From Euptelea pleiosperma (lineage: Eukaryota; Streptophyta; Magnoliopsida; Ranunculales; Eupteleaceae), in the NCBI GenBank assembly GCA_035048495.1, contig CM068548.1:124001-188000 (forward strand): DNA of 64,000 nucleotides. Reading direction: 5' to 3'. A program made the position numbers and the translations under genes. This document shows, piece after piece, positions 40,569 to 50,117 of the stretch (position 1 is the stretch's first letter; the number at the start of each line of letters is the position of its first letter). The notes under the pieces are model-generated. The model made no database searches, was not told the DNA's origin, and saw only the letters and a list, made by a program, of their open reading frames with translations.

Positions 40569-43564
40569 ACTGAGTCCAATTACATACATTAACGCATGGA
40601 TGGAGCAAACTTCTTCCGACAGTCCCGAATCTTATTCCAAAACATCAAATGTGTTAGAACAATTGTAATAGAAGATATTGAGTCAAATTACGAGGTCCGG
40701 TTGCGAGAAAGTCACTTGTTATAGGCTTCGGAATGTAACAAACAAAATGAGTCCAATTAGAGGCATTTACGCACGGACGGAGCAAACTTCTTTCGACAGT
40801 CCCGAATCTTAATCCAACACTTCAAATGTAGTAGAACAATTGTAATAGAAGATATTGAGTCAAATTACAAGGTCCGGTTGTGAGAAAGTCACTTGTTATA
40901 GGCTTCGGAATGTAACACACAAACAGAGTCCAATTACATACATAGACGCATGGATGGAGCAAACTTCTTCCGACAGTCCCGAATCTTATTCCAACACATC
41001 AAATGTGTTAGATCAATTGTAATAGAAGATATTCAGTCAAATTACGAGGTCCGGTTGCGAGAAAGTCACTTGTTATAGGCTTCGGAATGTAACACACAAA
41101 CTGAGTCCAATTAGAGACATTGACGCATGGATGGAGCAAACTTCTTCCGACAGTCCCGAATCTAATTCCAACACTTCAAATGTGTTAAAACAATTGTAAT
41201 AGGAGATATTGAGTCAAATTACGAGGTCCGGTTGCGAGAAAGTCACTTGTTATAGGCTTCGGAATGTAACACACAAACTGAGTCAAATTAGAGACATTGA
41301 CGCACGGATGGAGCAAACTTCTTCCGACAGTCCCGAATCTAATTCCAACACTTCAAATGTGTTAAAACAATTGTAATAGAAGATATTGAGTCAAATTATG
41401 AGGTCCGGTTGCGAGAAAGTCACTTGTTATAGGCTTCGGAATGTAACCCACAAACTGAGTCAAATTAGAGACATTGACGCACGGATGGAGCAAACTTGTT
41501 CCGACAGTCCCGAATCTTATTCCAACACTTCAAATGTGTTAAAACAATTGTAATAGAAGATATTGAGTTAAATTACGAGGTCCGGTTGCGAGAAAGTCAC
41601 TTGTTATAGGCTTCGGAATGTAACACACATACTGAGTCCAATTAGGGACATTGACGCACGGATGGAACAAACATCTTCCGACAGTCCTAAATCTTATTCC
41701 AACACTTCAAATGTCTTAAAACAATTGTAATAGAAGATATTGAGTCAAATTACGAGGTCCGGTTGCGAGAAAGTTAGTAATTATAGGCTTGGGAATGTAA
41801 CACCCAAACTATGTCCAATTAGAGACATTGACGAACGAATGGAGCAAACTTGTTCCGACAGTCCCGAATCTTCTTCCAACACTTCAAATGTGTTGAAAAA
41901 AGAATAATGGAATAGTTTGAGTAAAATTACGAGGTCCGGTTGAGAGAAAGTCACTTGTTATAGGCTTCGGAATGTAACACACAAACTCAGTCAAATTAGA
42001 GACATTGACGCACGGATGGAGCAAACTTATTCCGACAGTCCCGACTCTAATTCCCACACTTCAAATGTGTTAAAACAATTGTAATAGAAGATATTGAGTC
42101 AAATTACGAGATCCAGTTGCAAGAAAGTCTCTTTTATATAGGCTTCGGAATGTAACACACAAACTGAGTCCAATTAGAGACATTGACGCACGGATGGAGC
42201 AAACTTCTTCCGACAGTACCGAATCTTATTCCAACACATCAAATGTGTTAGAACATTTGTAATAGAAGATATTCAGTCAAATTACGAGGTCCGGTTGCGA
42301 GAAAGTCACTTGTTATAGGCTTCGGAATGTAACACACAAACTGAGTCCAATTACATACATTGACGCATGGATGGAGCAAACTTCTTCCGACAGTCCCGAA
42401 TCTTATTCCAAAACATCAAATGTGTTAGAACAATTGTAATAGAAGATATTGAGTCAAATTACGAGGTCCGGTTGCGAGAAAGTCACTTGTTATAGGCTTC
42501 GGAATGTAACAAACAAAATGAGTCCAATTAGAGGCATTTACGCACGGACGGAGCAAACTTCTTTCGACAGTCCCGAATCTTAATCCAACACTTCAAATGT
42601 ATTAGAACAATTGTAATAGAAGATATTGAGTCAAATTACAAGGTCCGGTTGTGAGAAAGTCACTTGTTATAGGCTTCGGAATGTAACACACAAACTGAGT
42701 CCAATTACATACATAGACGCATGGATGGAGCAAACTTCTTCCGACAGTCCCGAATCTTATTCCAACACATCAAATGTGTTAGATCAATTGTAATAGAAGA
42801 TATTCAGTCAAATTACGAGGTCCGGTTGCGAGAAAGTCACTTGTTATAGGCTTCGGAATGTAACACACAAACTGAGTCCAATTAGAGACATTGACGCATG
42901 GATGGAGCAAACTTCTTCCGACAGTCCCGAATCTAATTCCAACACTTCAAATGTGTTAAAACAATTGTAATAGAAGATATTGAGTCAAATTACGAGGTCC
43001 GGTTGCGAGAAAGTCACTTGTTATAGGCTTCGGAATGTAACACACAAACTGAGTCAAATTAGAGACATTGACGCACGGATGGAGCAAACTTCTTCCGACA
43101 GTCCCGAATCTAATTCCAACACTTCAAATGTGTTAAAACAATTGTAATAGAAGATATTGAGTTAAATTACGAGGTCCGGTTGCGAGAAAGTCACTTGTTA
43201 TAGGCTTCGGAATGTAACACACATACTGAGTCCAATTAGAGACATTGACGCACGGATGGAACAAACATCTTCCGACAGTCCTGAATCTTATTCCAACACT
43301 TCAAATGTGTTAAAACAATTGTAATAGAAGATATTGAGTCAAATTACGAGGTCCGATTGCAAGAAAGTCTCTTTTTTATAGGCTTCGGAATGTAACACAC
43401 AAACTGAGTCCAATTAGAGACATTGACGCACGGATGGAGCAAACATCTTCCGACAGTACCGAATCTTATTCCAACACATCAAATGTGTTAGAACAATTGT
43501 AATAGAAGATATTGAGTCAAATTACGAGGTCAGGTTGCAAGAAAGTCTCTTTTATATAGGCTTC

Positions 43565-43569
43565 AGACT
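43565..43569 (+). repeat. Left target-site duplication (AGACT)
   Basis: Five bases directly before the TG terminus. They match GGACT on the right except for the first base. The undisturbed monomer reads CTTCGGACTGTAAC, so the left copy carries one later G-to-A change. Confidence 0.75.
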
Positions 43570-43747
43570 TGAAAGTAGGTTTTTTTCCGCGTCGTTGGTT
43601 ACGGAAACCCTAACTTCAACAATATTTGTAATTATCCGAGACTTTTAACCTATAAAATATGAACTTTTGTATAGGGATTCGTGTCGGATGTCGATCCGCA
43701 CTCGGGATTAGTAGGATTAGCGCGAATAGGAACATAAAATGACAGAT
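43570..43747 (+). repeat. Conserved start of unit A (partner 47377-47550)
   Basis: Shares with unit B, in order, TGAAAGTAGG, CCCTAACTTCAACA, TATCCGAGAC, TTTAACCT, GTGTCGGATGTCGATCCGCA, CTCGGGATTAGT, GGATTAGCGC and AACATAAAATGA. Similarity fades after this point. Confidence 0.85.
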
Positions 43748-43919
43748 AATATACAAGAGAAACGTGGAAGGATGAGAATGGCGAGTCGAGATTAAAAACA
43801 CATCCATGAGATCCAGAGAAGACTAAAATCATCAAAATCAAATTGAATTAATTAAATTGTTGCTTACATGAAATAAATGACAGAAATAAATAAAGCGGTA
43901 AATCTATTCTAGAAAGCAT

Positions 43920-44330
43920 GTAAGAAAGCATGTAAAGAGAACTTTTAGAGAGAGAGGAAGAAGGTAGAGAGAGAATTTTCACACCTCGGTCGTTTACCGG
44001 CCGACAAGGTAGAGGTGAGAGAAAAACTCACCCTCTTGCATTCACCGAACGGAGTCAGTGGTGCAAAAAGGCGATCAGCCTGGGGATGTAGTGAGAGGAT
44101 CTAGAGAGAGAAAATAGACTTAGAGAGAAATCTCACTCTAGAGAGAGAACATGGGATTAGGGATGTCACGTCCCTTCCATGTCGTCTAGAGAGAGAAAGT
44201 AAGAGAAACTAGGTAGAGAGAGAAAGTCACTAACTCTAGAGAGAGAAAGTGAAATGTACAGAGAGACTAGGATTTCTAGAGAGAGGAGAAATCCTAGAGA
44301 GAGAAAGTAAGAGAAGAGAGAGAAAGTACC
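43920..44330 (+). repeat. GA-rich tract in unit A
   Basis: Irregular repeats of GAGAGAGAAAGT and CTAGAGAGAGAA spaced by 15-40 bp. Plant BBR/BPC proteins bind GA repeats, so a promoter role is possible but is only inferred. Similar tract in unit B. Confidence 0.7.
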
Positions 44331-45249
44331 TCATAGTACTTACCATTGGGTTAGATCGGCCACTTAGAAGAGATTGGCCAGAGTTTCGGCTAAGTGGTGG
44401 TTCCGATATGCATGGTGTATGAGATGGAGCATGAGAGATGCAACTGGTGAAGGCAGGTTTGACCACGGCCAAGGAGTGCCAAGGGAAGGTATGTGCTGCA
44501 GAGCACTTGCAGGTTGCTGATTTCGACGGTGGAGGAAATTTTGGTCTGCAAGACAGCAAGGAGATGGCTCCGTGACAAGGGTGGTTGCACCTGCAAGTGG
44601 CCAAGAGGGTGGTGTTGCACACACGCATGAGCAGGTAGTGAAAGGCGTGATTGCAGGTGGTATTGGGTATTGCAACCGGTGGAGATCGCCTTCTCCAACC
44701 TGTCACGTTGCTGGTTTTAATGGCAGCAACCGGGTGGAGAGGAGCACGGCCAGAATAAAGAAGAAGTGGCTGTAGATGAAACCTTGGAGAGGTGCTGGAG
44801 GTGGTTGTAAATGGTAGAAGGTTCAGACTGAACCTGCTGGTGTGGGAGAAGGTTTCGCAGGTGGATGGTGTTGACTTGCTGGTGGACGAGGCACTGTGTG
44901 AGGCTGTGGGAGGTGTTGGTGTTGCTGTTATGCAACACCAACACGTTGCTGGAACAGAGTTACAGTCCGGCATGTGTGCAGATCGGTGGCTGGACTTGGT
45001 GATGAACCCAGCAAGGTGTTGGGTCCGTTTCTTGACAGGAGAAGGGAGGAGAACGTGGAATGGGGGAGAAGATGAACAGTGGCTGAGGACAGTGGTGGCT
45101 AATGGTGGAGAGCACCGTTTTGAAGTGTTCACCGTCCAGGGAGAGGAATGATGGTAGGAGACGAACCAGGTTGCAGGTTGCAACTCAGTGGAAATGGAGA
45201 AAGCAGCAACTACATAGAGATCCCGTAAAGGGAGGCTGCAACAGTGGGA

Positions 45250-45365
45250 GGAGATGCCGGAAAATGAGGATTGCAACTCCGTTGCTGCCCAAACCAGTGG
45301 TGGAGATGACGGAAAATGAGGATTGCAACTCCGTTGCTGCCCAAACCAGTGGTGGAGATGACGGA
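45250..45365 (+). repeat. 52-bp tandem repeat, two copies plus part of a third
   Basis: GGAGATG followed by CCGG or ACGG starts at 45250, 45302 and 45354. Copies contain ATTGCAACTCCGTTGCTGCC and CAAACCAGTGGTGG. As 52 is not divisible by three, each copy changes the reading frame. Confidence 0.92.
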
Positions 45366-45654
45366 CTCCAGCACATGGACAACCCAGTCCGTGGAAAGCA
45401 AGGAGCATGATCTGGAGTTGCAAGTTTTGGCCGGAGATGGTGAGGTAGCAGATTGCTCCTTTGGAGTTGCAGTCCGATAACGCAACGGAGAAGAAGGATG
45501 CTTGCTGGCCGGTATTCATGGTTAAAACCCGGTAAGTTTGGTGGTGGTGCTAGCCAGCATTTCAGGCGGAGAGAGAGTTAGGAACGCACCAGCAGGTGCT
45601 GCAAGGACGTGGGAGCTTTGCTGGTTTGGTGGCCGGAGAAGAGAAGAAACTGTT

Positions 45655-45681
45655 GCAGACCTGCCGGAGTTGCAGGTCTGC
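45655..45681. repeat. Inverted repeat GCAGACCTGC / GCAGGTCTGC in unit A
   Basis: Ten-base perfect arms separated by 7 bases. The right half, CCGGAGTTGCAGGTCTGC, is the same motif that forms near-palindromes in unit B, so it links the two centres. Confidence 0.85.
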
Positions 45682-45899
45682 CCGAAACAGTGGTGGAAGG
45701 CGGAGAGGATGGTGATATGCAGGTTGCACTGGTGGTGCCCGAAGCAGCCTATGAGGAAGACGAAGCAGGAGATCATGGTGGAGAAGGTGGGTAGCCATGG
45801 GGGTGGAATGAAGGAGAAAGAAGAGGATAAACTGAACCCAGTTGTAGGTTCGGTTAGATCAAGACGGTGGAGAAGGGTAGGTGGTACGTGAATGGAGTT

Positions 45900-47119
45900 C
45901 TTCTTGAAATAAGAAGGGACGTTGGGTCAGTTTTCTTTAGAGAATATATATATATATTTCCTTAGGGTTCGATGGATTCGGTCCAAGTCTCCTTTGGGGC
46001 TGGACGTCCAACACTATCATCCACCTCTTTTCTTAAATAGCAACTTTCTATGTTTCCCACCATACAGCAATTATTCATCACACATTTGACCATCTGCCAC
46101 CTAGCATATGAGTCCCCACCTTCCTTTGATCTTCACGTGGTTTCCTAAATTGGTTATGATGGCCCACCTTTTCATTCCCACAACACCATGCTCTTATATT
46201 ATTATGTATGATCTCCTTCATATGTCTTTCACGTCCAGCAACTCTTGCCTACATGGGAAACTATCCCATGTGTCACATTGCATGGCAATCCATACATTCA
46301 CCACCTATTTGTCCCCTGCCTCTTTCGGTATAAAATTCTTCTTATTTTGTTAACCACCCCTCCATTTAACAACATCCAATAAGGTTGTACCACTCCACAC
46401 ATGTCCAGCCACTTGATACATGACTAAAAAAACCTTTTCTTCTTTCCAAGATCACATCTTGGCCATTCAAATATATGATCCACCATCCATTTTGTTATAG
46501 CAAAACTTGCCTCTTTTAAATCATCAATTATCCCATTTCGCGAAACTGGTTCAGCAACTCCTTAAGTAAACCCCACCTTTTCAACCACCTTCTTGTTTCT
46601 CAAAGCACCCACTAGCTCATCTTCGGTATGATTACCATTTGATGCTTTTAAATATGGCAATTGTGTTGATCCACCTTCGCTAATGTTCCTTTTAAGCGGA
46701 ACCCACTCTTTTATCAACATGTAATAGTAGTTTTGTGCCGCTCTTATCCAAGCCATTGGATGTTGCACCTATCTAGGCCGCATACCTCCCAAAGTACATA
46801 GATTTCCACCGTTAGACTCTTGTGGTCTAGCAACTTTTTGTTGTCCATGTGATTGTAAATCACTAGTCTTTCACTTGAGGTCAGACCTATATCTCCACCG
46901 TCCAACTCTTTTGGATATCCCCCGTGTATCATATTCATAATGTTAATATTCCATCACCCCGGTTCATTTCTACCCTTTGTAGTCTGGACCATTCAATCTG
47001 TGGATATTGTCCGACACCTGTAGAAATGTCTAAAGCAATAGGCTTGAGGCCCGTTCTCGACGTCCGTTATCCATACTTGCCATGTCACCTCCCCATTCCT
47101 TTGGCTAAGCAATATTGGT
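45900..47119. other. Unit A segment absent from unit B, nothing recognised
   Basis: About 1.2 kb of mixed composition with a short TA run near 45947. It has only short, overlapping open frames (under 85 codons). No motif, RNA gene or known repeat was recognised. Confidence 0.5.
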
Positions 47120-47376
47120 CTCTTTAAGCTTTGATAGTGGGCTCCGAAGGTTGATTGTGGGCCCGCAAGTCTCGAGAATAGCCCGATCGGGTTTTCCTGC
47201 GACAGAAGAGGCGCGTAATGAGACTTTATCAGAACGGCTTAATATCTAGACTTCCAAAAATGTGTTTAATGCATGCAAATATACCATTTCGTCCAGAAAA
47301 GTGTGTTCTACGCAACACAAGAGACTATTACGTAGAAAAGTAGATAAATAGACCATTTTATATAGGAGAATGCAAT
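47120..47376 (+). repeat. Conserved end of unit A (partner 49862-50117)
   Basis: About 257 bp from CTCTTTAAGCTTTGATA to GAGAATGCAAT. Shared markers include AAGTCTCGAGAAT, TTTCCTGCGACAGAAGA, GCGCGTAATGAGACTTTATC, TTAATGCATGCAAATATACC and GTGTTCTACGCAACA. It is conserved better than the centre of the unit, which suggests a retained function such as transcript end or replication signals; that is inference. Confidence 0.85.
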
Positions 47377-47550
47377 TGAAAGTAGGGTTTTTCCGTCGTT
47401 GAAAGAACGACCCTAACTTCAACACATTTTTAATTTATCCGAGACATTTAACCTGTAAAATGAGCAGTTTTGTATAGTGGCTCGTGTCGGATGTCGATCC
47501 GCACTCGGGATTAGTCGGATTAGCGCAAATAAGAACATAAAATGATAGAT
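47377..47550 (+). repeat. Conserved start of unit B (partner 43570-43747)
   Basis: Aligns with the start of unit A over 174 bp with scattered substitutions and small indels, for example TTAGTCGGATTAGCGCAAAT here against TTAGTAGGATTAGCGCGAAT. It abuts the end of unit A with no spacer. Confidence 0.85.
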
Positions 47551-47794
47551 TTTTCCATAGAAATTGATGAGAATGATGGTGGGGGTGAGAGTGGTGAATC
47601 CGGGATTTAAAATATTCTTTTTTTATGAGAGATTCCTGGTGAAATTGAAATTTTCCAAATGCACAAAATATTCAAGATGAAACATAGACTAATCGAAAAC
47701 TAAAATTTATTCAAACAAATTTATTCTATTACAATGTTATCCAATCAAATGAAAATGCTCAAATAGGGATTAATCTAGGAAAGCAGTAAAACCT

Positions 47795-47925
47795 AAAGAG
47801 AGAAAGAAGAGAGAGAAAATGAAGTAGAGAGAGAAAGTTAGAGAGAGATCTCTAGAGAGAGAAGAAAGAGATCTAGAGAGAAATATGTAGAGAGAGAAAC
47901 CTATCTAGAGAGAGAATAGAGGATT
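47795..47925 (+). repeat. GA-rich tract in unit B
   Basis: Shorter version of the tract in unit A, with AGAGAGAAAGAAGAGAGAG and TCTAGAGAGAGAA motifs, at the matching place between the conserved start and the G-rich centre. Confidence 0.7.
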
Positions 47926-48237
47926 CACCTTTGATTTACTTGGATCGCCCCGAAGAGTTCGGCCATGTTGGCATTGAAGTTTGACCATGAATGGCCAAAG
48001 TGGTGAAGAAGATGCCCATGAAGAAGTTGCTGGTTTGGCCAATAATGGAGGAAGGAGATGCCGTCCAAGAGAAGAGTATGGTGAACTGTGGATGGCTCAG
48101 CGAGGCAGGGGGTAGACCATCTACAACAAGTTGTAGACGGTGGTGTTGGCTGAAGGAGGCGGAGCAAACCGCCCTAAGGAGAGCACCTCCGACTTCCTCT
48201 TCCTCCTCCTTTTCTTCTCCTCTTCTTTTTCTATATA

Positions 48238-48252
48238 TTTTTTTTTTTTTTT
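48238..48252 (+). repeat. Poly-T run (15)
   Basis: Homopolymer following a CT-rich stretch; length is likely variable. Confidence 0.9.
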
Positions 48253-48572
48253 GTTAAGAGAAAGTGGATGGACGGTGGTGGAGAGAACCGTTGGTGTGCA
48301 ACGGCTTGGCAGCAAGTTTTTCTTGCTGGTTCGACCAGTAAACCAGCAAGAAGGATGGTTAGAAAGGAGAGAAGGAGGTAGAGAGAGGGTTTGATGGCTG
48401 TGGTGGAGGCGCCGGTTGCGCCAGCGTCAATGGAGGTCGCTTGAGCGTGGATGAAGTGCTGGGCAGTAGAGGAGGAGCAGGGGCGTTCGGTGGTTGTAAA
48501 CGGAGGTGGCAGCGCAGGGGATGGGGCAGCAGGCGGTGCTGTTTTCTGGCTGTAAGCAGCAGCAGCTAGCGG

Positions 48573-48598
48573 CCGGAGTTGCAGGCCTGCAACTCCGG
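48573..48598. repeat. Perfect 26-bp palindrome in unit B
   Basis: Arms CCGGAGTTGCAGG and CCTGCAACTCCGG with no loop. First of three related palindromes. Confidence 0.93.
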
Positions 48599-48772
48599 CA
48601 ATGGAGTTCGTGGAGGAGAGAGCAACAGTCGAGGAGGGGGGTTGCAGGTCGTTGATGGGGGCGGCAACCGAAGTTGCAGCGATGTGGGAACCTCAGTTGG
48701 GTTCTGGTGGTAGAGGAGGTGGAGCGGCGAGCAAGGAGGGGCGGTCCAGCAGGTGGAGAACGCAGCTGGCGG

Positions 48773-48798
48773 CCGGAGTTGCAGGTCTGCAACTCCGG
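48773..48798. repeat. Near-palindrome 2 in unit B
   Basis: Arms CCGGAGTTGCAG and CTGCAACTCCGG around a central GT. It lies 200 bp after the first. Confidence 0.93.
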
Positions 48799-48809
48799 CG
48801 AGAAGAAGA

Positions 48810-48862
48810 CAAAGACGATAGAAGAAGAAGGAGAAGGAAAAGAAGAAGAAGAAGAAGAAGAA

Positions 48863-48894
<32 letters not shown>

Positions 48895-48925
48895 AGAGGA
48901 AGAAGAGGAGGAAGAAGAAGGACGG
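48810..48925 (+). repeat. GAA/GAG microsatellite
   Basis: Purine-only trinucleotide repeat, purest between about 48840 and 48892, then interrupted by GAGGAA units. It is responsible for the poly-Glu frame on the plus strand and the poly-Ser and poly-Phe frames on the minus strand. Confidence 0.95.
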
Positions 48926-48951
48926 CCGGAGTTGCAAACCTGCAACTCCGG
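48926..48951. repeat. Near-palindrome 3 in unit B
   Basis: Arms CCGGAGTTGCA and TGCAACTCCGG around AACC. It lies 153 bp after the second, just past the GAA microsatellite. Confidence 0.93.
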
Positions 48952-49168
48952 CGAAGTATAGGTGAAGAAGACGAAGAAGAAGAGAGAAGAAGAAAGAAAG
49001 GAAAACGTGGGAGAAGATTCGGGGAAGGTTTTGGGGAAGGAGAGGAGGAGAGGGGAGAGGGATTAGGGTTCGAACGAACCCCTATCCTTCTCCTTTTAAA
49101 GCTTCCCTATTTCCTTTAATGGAAATAGGGGATTTTTTGAATAAAAAAATAAGAAAAATAATTTTTAA

Positions 49169-49171
<3 letters not shown>

Positions 49172-49202
<31 letters not shown>
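49172..49202 (+). repeat. Poly-T run (31)
   Basis: Uninterrupted homopolymer. On the minus strand it would read as poly-A, but no adjoining features of a retroposed transcript or LINE were recognised. Confidence 0.92.
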
Positions 49203-49205
<3 letters not shown>

Positions 49206-49453
49206 TAAAAACCTACTTTTCTATGGGGAATCTCTCCAATTAGTGGACCCCCCATTTAATTAAAATTATTTTTGAAATTCGCGGGGTCCACTAACTGGTC
49301 GGATAGCGGGTCGATGATGATGGGCCCGGCTACTGGCCCACATGGACTGATGATGTCCATCGTCTCACAAGATGATGTGACAGGCATTCTGAAGGCGATC
49401 GGATGGATGGTGACTTGATTGGGACTCAGATTGGTGGATCGGCGGATCTAGAG

Positions 49454-49509
49454 AGATCCAACGGTCCGATTGAAGATCCAACGGTCCGATGGAAGATCCA
49501 ACGGTCAGA
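49454..49509 (+). repeat. 20-bp tandem repeat, nearly three copies
   Basis: GATCCAACGGTC starts at 49455, 49475 and 49495, a 20-bp period. The third copy decays after GGTC. Confidence 0.92.
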
Positions 49510-49861
49510 AAGCTAAGGGAGATGAGATAAAGCTGATGGGCAGGAGTTCTGGGGTTAGGTCAGTAGATTCGAGGACCGAGAGATGAAGAGAGAGAGAGAA
49601 TAAGGAGAGATGAGAGAAAAAGTATAAAAAAAAATGGAAAAAAGCACTGGCGGAGGGTCTGGAACCCTGGTCTTCACTGTGACCATCCTCACGCTTCTCC
49701 AGTAGAGTCGACCATCATTCTTTGCTGACTCATGTGGCTTTAAACGCTTTGGTCCGTCTCTTGGTCATTGGCTCTCCTACTCTCTTCGTTCTTTGGGCCG
49801 ACTTTTTGGTCCTCTTAGTTGGCCCATATTTGGCCCATATCTTCTAGTCATATCATGTGGG

Positions 49862-50117
49862 CTCTTTAAGCTTTGATAATGGGCTTTCATGATCGATTTG
49901 GGCCCACAAGTCTCGAGAATCGTCCCATCGGGGTTTCCTGCGACAGAAGAAGCGCGTAATGAGACTTTATCAGAACGGCTTAATATTTAGACTTCCAAAA
50001 ATGTGTTTAATGCATGCAAATATACCATTTCGTCCAGAAAAGTGTGTTCTACGCAACAGAAGAGACTCTTACGTAGAAAAGTATGTAAATAGAGTATTTT
50101 ACGTAGGAGAATGCAAT
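49862..50117 (+). repeat. Conserved end of unit B (partner 47120-47376)
   Basis: Same 256-bp block as the end of unit A, with few differences: TTTAGAC against CTAGAC and TTTTACGTAGG against TTTTATATAGG. It is followed by the 54-bp tail repeat that unit A lacks. Confidence 0.85.

Larger units (their letters stand above)
28600..43340 (+). repeat. Clean domain built on 10-monomer units (about 1,771 bp)
   Basis: The marker GTTGAAAAAAGAATAATGG lies at 29321, 30561, 32331, 34100, 35163, 36934, 39058, 40121 and 41892. The steps are 7, 10, 10, 6, 10, 12, 6 and 10 monomers. The ten-monomer step (1,769-1,771 bp) also links AGTTAGTAAT at 30441 and 32211, GACCTTGACGC at about 36158 and 37929, and CCCGAATCTTAATCC at 40801 and 42572. 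Copies are near-identical over hundreds of bases and single-base indels are rare. This marks recent amplification by unequal exchange or a related process. Confidence 0.87.
1..43569 (+). repeat. 177-bp tandem satellite array, left part
   Basis: Head-to-tail monomers with a 177-bp period. For example GAGTCAAATT recurs at 3574 and 3751, and the spacing holds through the segment, giving about 246 monomers by length. Landmarks in monomer order are GAGTCAAATT (1-10), GGTCCGGTTGCGAGAAAGTC (15-34), TATAGGCTTCGGAATGTAAC (41-60), GACGCACGGATGGAGCAAAC (89-108), CCGAATCTTATTCCAACAC (123-141) and ACAATTGTAATAGAAGATATT (157-177). GC is about 41%. Variant positions recur in combinations and define monomer subtypes, for example GTTAAAACAATTG versus GTTGGAACAATTC, and AAACAAAATGAG with GGCATTTACGCACGGACGG. 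No gene is seen anywhere in the segment. Size and organisation suit plant centromeric or pericentromeric satellite; the location on the chromosome is inferred. The family was not recognised by name. Confidence 0.98.
44331..45899. other. G-rich centre of unit A, no supported gene
   Basis: Rich in GGTG, GGAG and GTTGCA on the plus strand and therefore poor in stop codons on the minus strand. Several overlapping frames stay open on both strands, which is typical of biased composition and not of one gene. It contains variants of GGAGTTGCAG (45416, 45457, 45667) and a 52-bp tandem repeat. It could be decayed coding sequence or LTR sequence. No domain is recognisable. Confidence 0.45.
43570..47376. 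mobile_element. Unit A of the insertion (about 3.8 kb, LTR-like)
   Basis: Starts TGAAAGTAGG and ends GAGAATGCAAT. Order of parts: conserved start (43570-43747), GA-rich tract (43920-44330), a G-rich centre with few stops (44330-45890), a balanced-composition region without a counterpart in B (45900-47119), and a conserved end (47120-47376). Longest open frame is 427 codons on the minus strand (44236-45519). It is rich in Ser, Pro, Thr and His, resembles no family I know, and crosses a 52-bp tandem repeat that shifts its frame, so it is not called as a gene. Unit A could be a long LTR or a related non-autonomous element. Confidence 0.6.
47930..49070. other. G-rich centre of unit B, no supported gene
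   Basis: Composition resembles the centre of unit A. Open frames of up to 172 codons exist on both strands, but they run through the GAA microsatellite (giving poly-Glu, poly-Ser or poly-Phe) and the near-palindromes (giving a repeated CNSG peptide). They are judged by-products of composition. Confidence 0.45.
49071..49861. other. AT-rich and mixed segment of unit B, no gene seen
   Basis: Contains a 31-T run at 49172-49202, GC-richer sequence with GGGCCCGG near 49323, and a 20-bp repeat. It has no close counterpart in unit A and no open frame worth calling. Confidence 0.5.
47377..50117. mobile_element. Unit B of the insertion (about 2.7 kb, LTR-like)
   Basis: Starts TGAAAGTAGG immediately after unit A and ends GAGAATGCAAT. 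Order of parts: conserved start (47377-47550), GA-rich tract (47795-47925), G-rich centre (47930-49070) with three near-palindromes and a GAA microsatellite, an AT-rich stretch with 31 Ts, a 20-bp triplicate (49454-49509), and a conserved end (49862-50117). The start and end align closely with unit A and the centre does not. Freshly inserted paired LTRs would be identical throughout, so A and B are not a recent LTR pair. Confidence 0.6.

Noticed and set aside
1..43569. Dozens of 60-154-codon open frames inside the satellite
   Set aside because: They are the same monomer translated repeatedly. They begin and end at random variants, show no domain, and occur on both strands. Satellite composition explains them.
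44236..45519. 427-codon minus-strand open frame in unit A
   Set aside because: It is Ser/Pro/Thr/His-rich, overlaps several other open frames on both strands, and crosses a 52-bp tandem repeat that changes frame. No family motif is visible. Low stop density follows from the G-rich plus strand.
45940..45960. TATA-like run as a promoter
   Set aside because: A short TA dinucleotide run in a segment that is not conserved between units and has no downstream gene; not enough to call a promoter.
48427..49119. 172-codon frames on both strands of unit B
   Set aside because: Poly-Ser, poly-Phe and poly-Glu runs come from the GAA microsatellite, and the repeated CNSG peptide comes from the palindromes.
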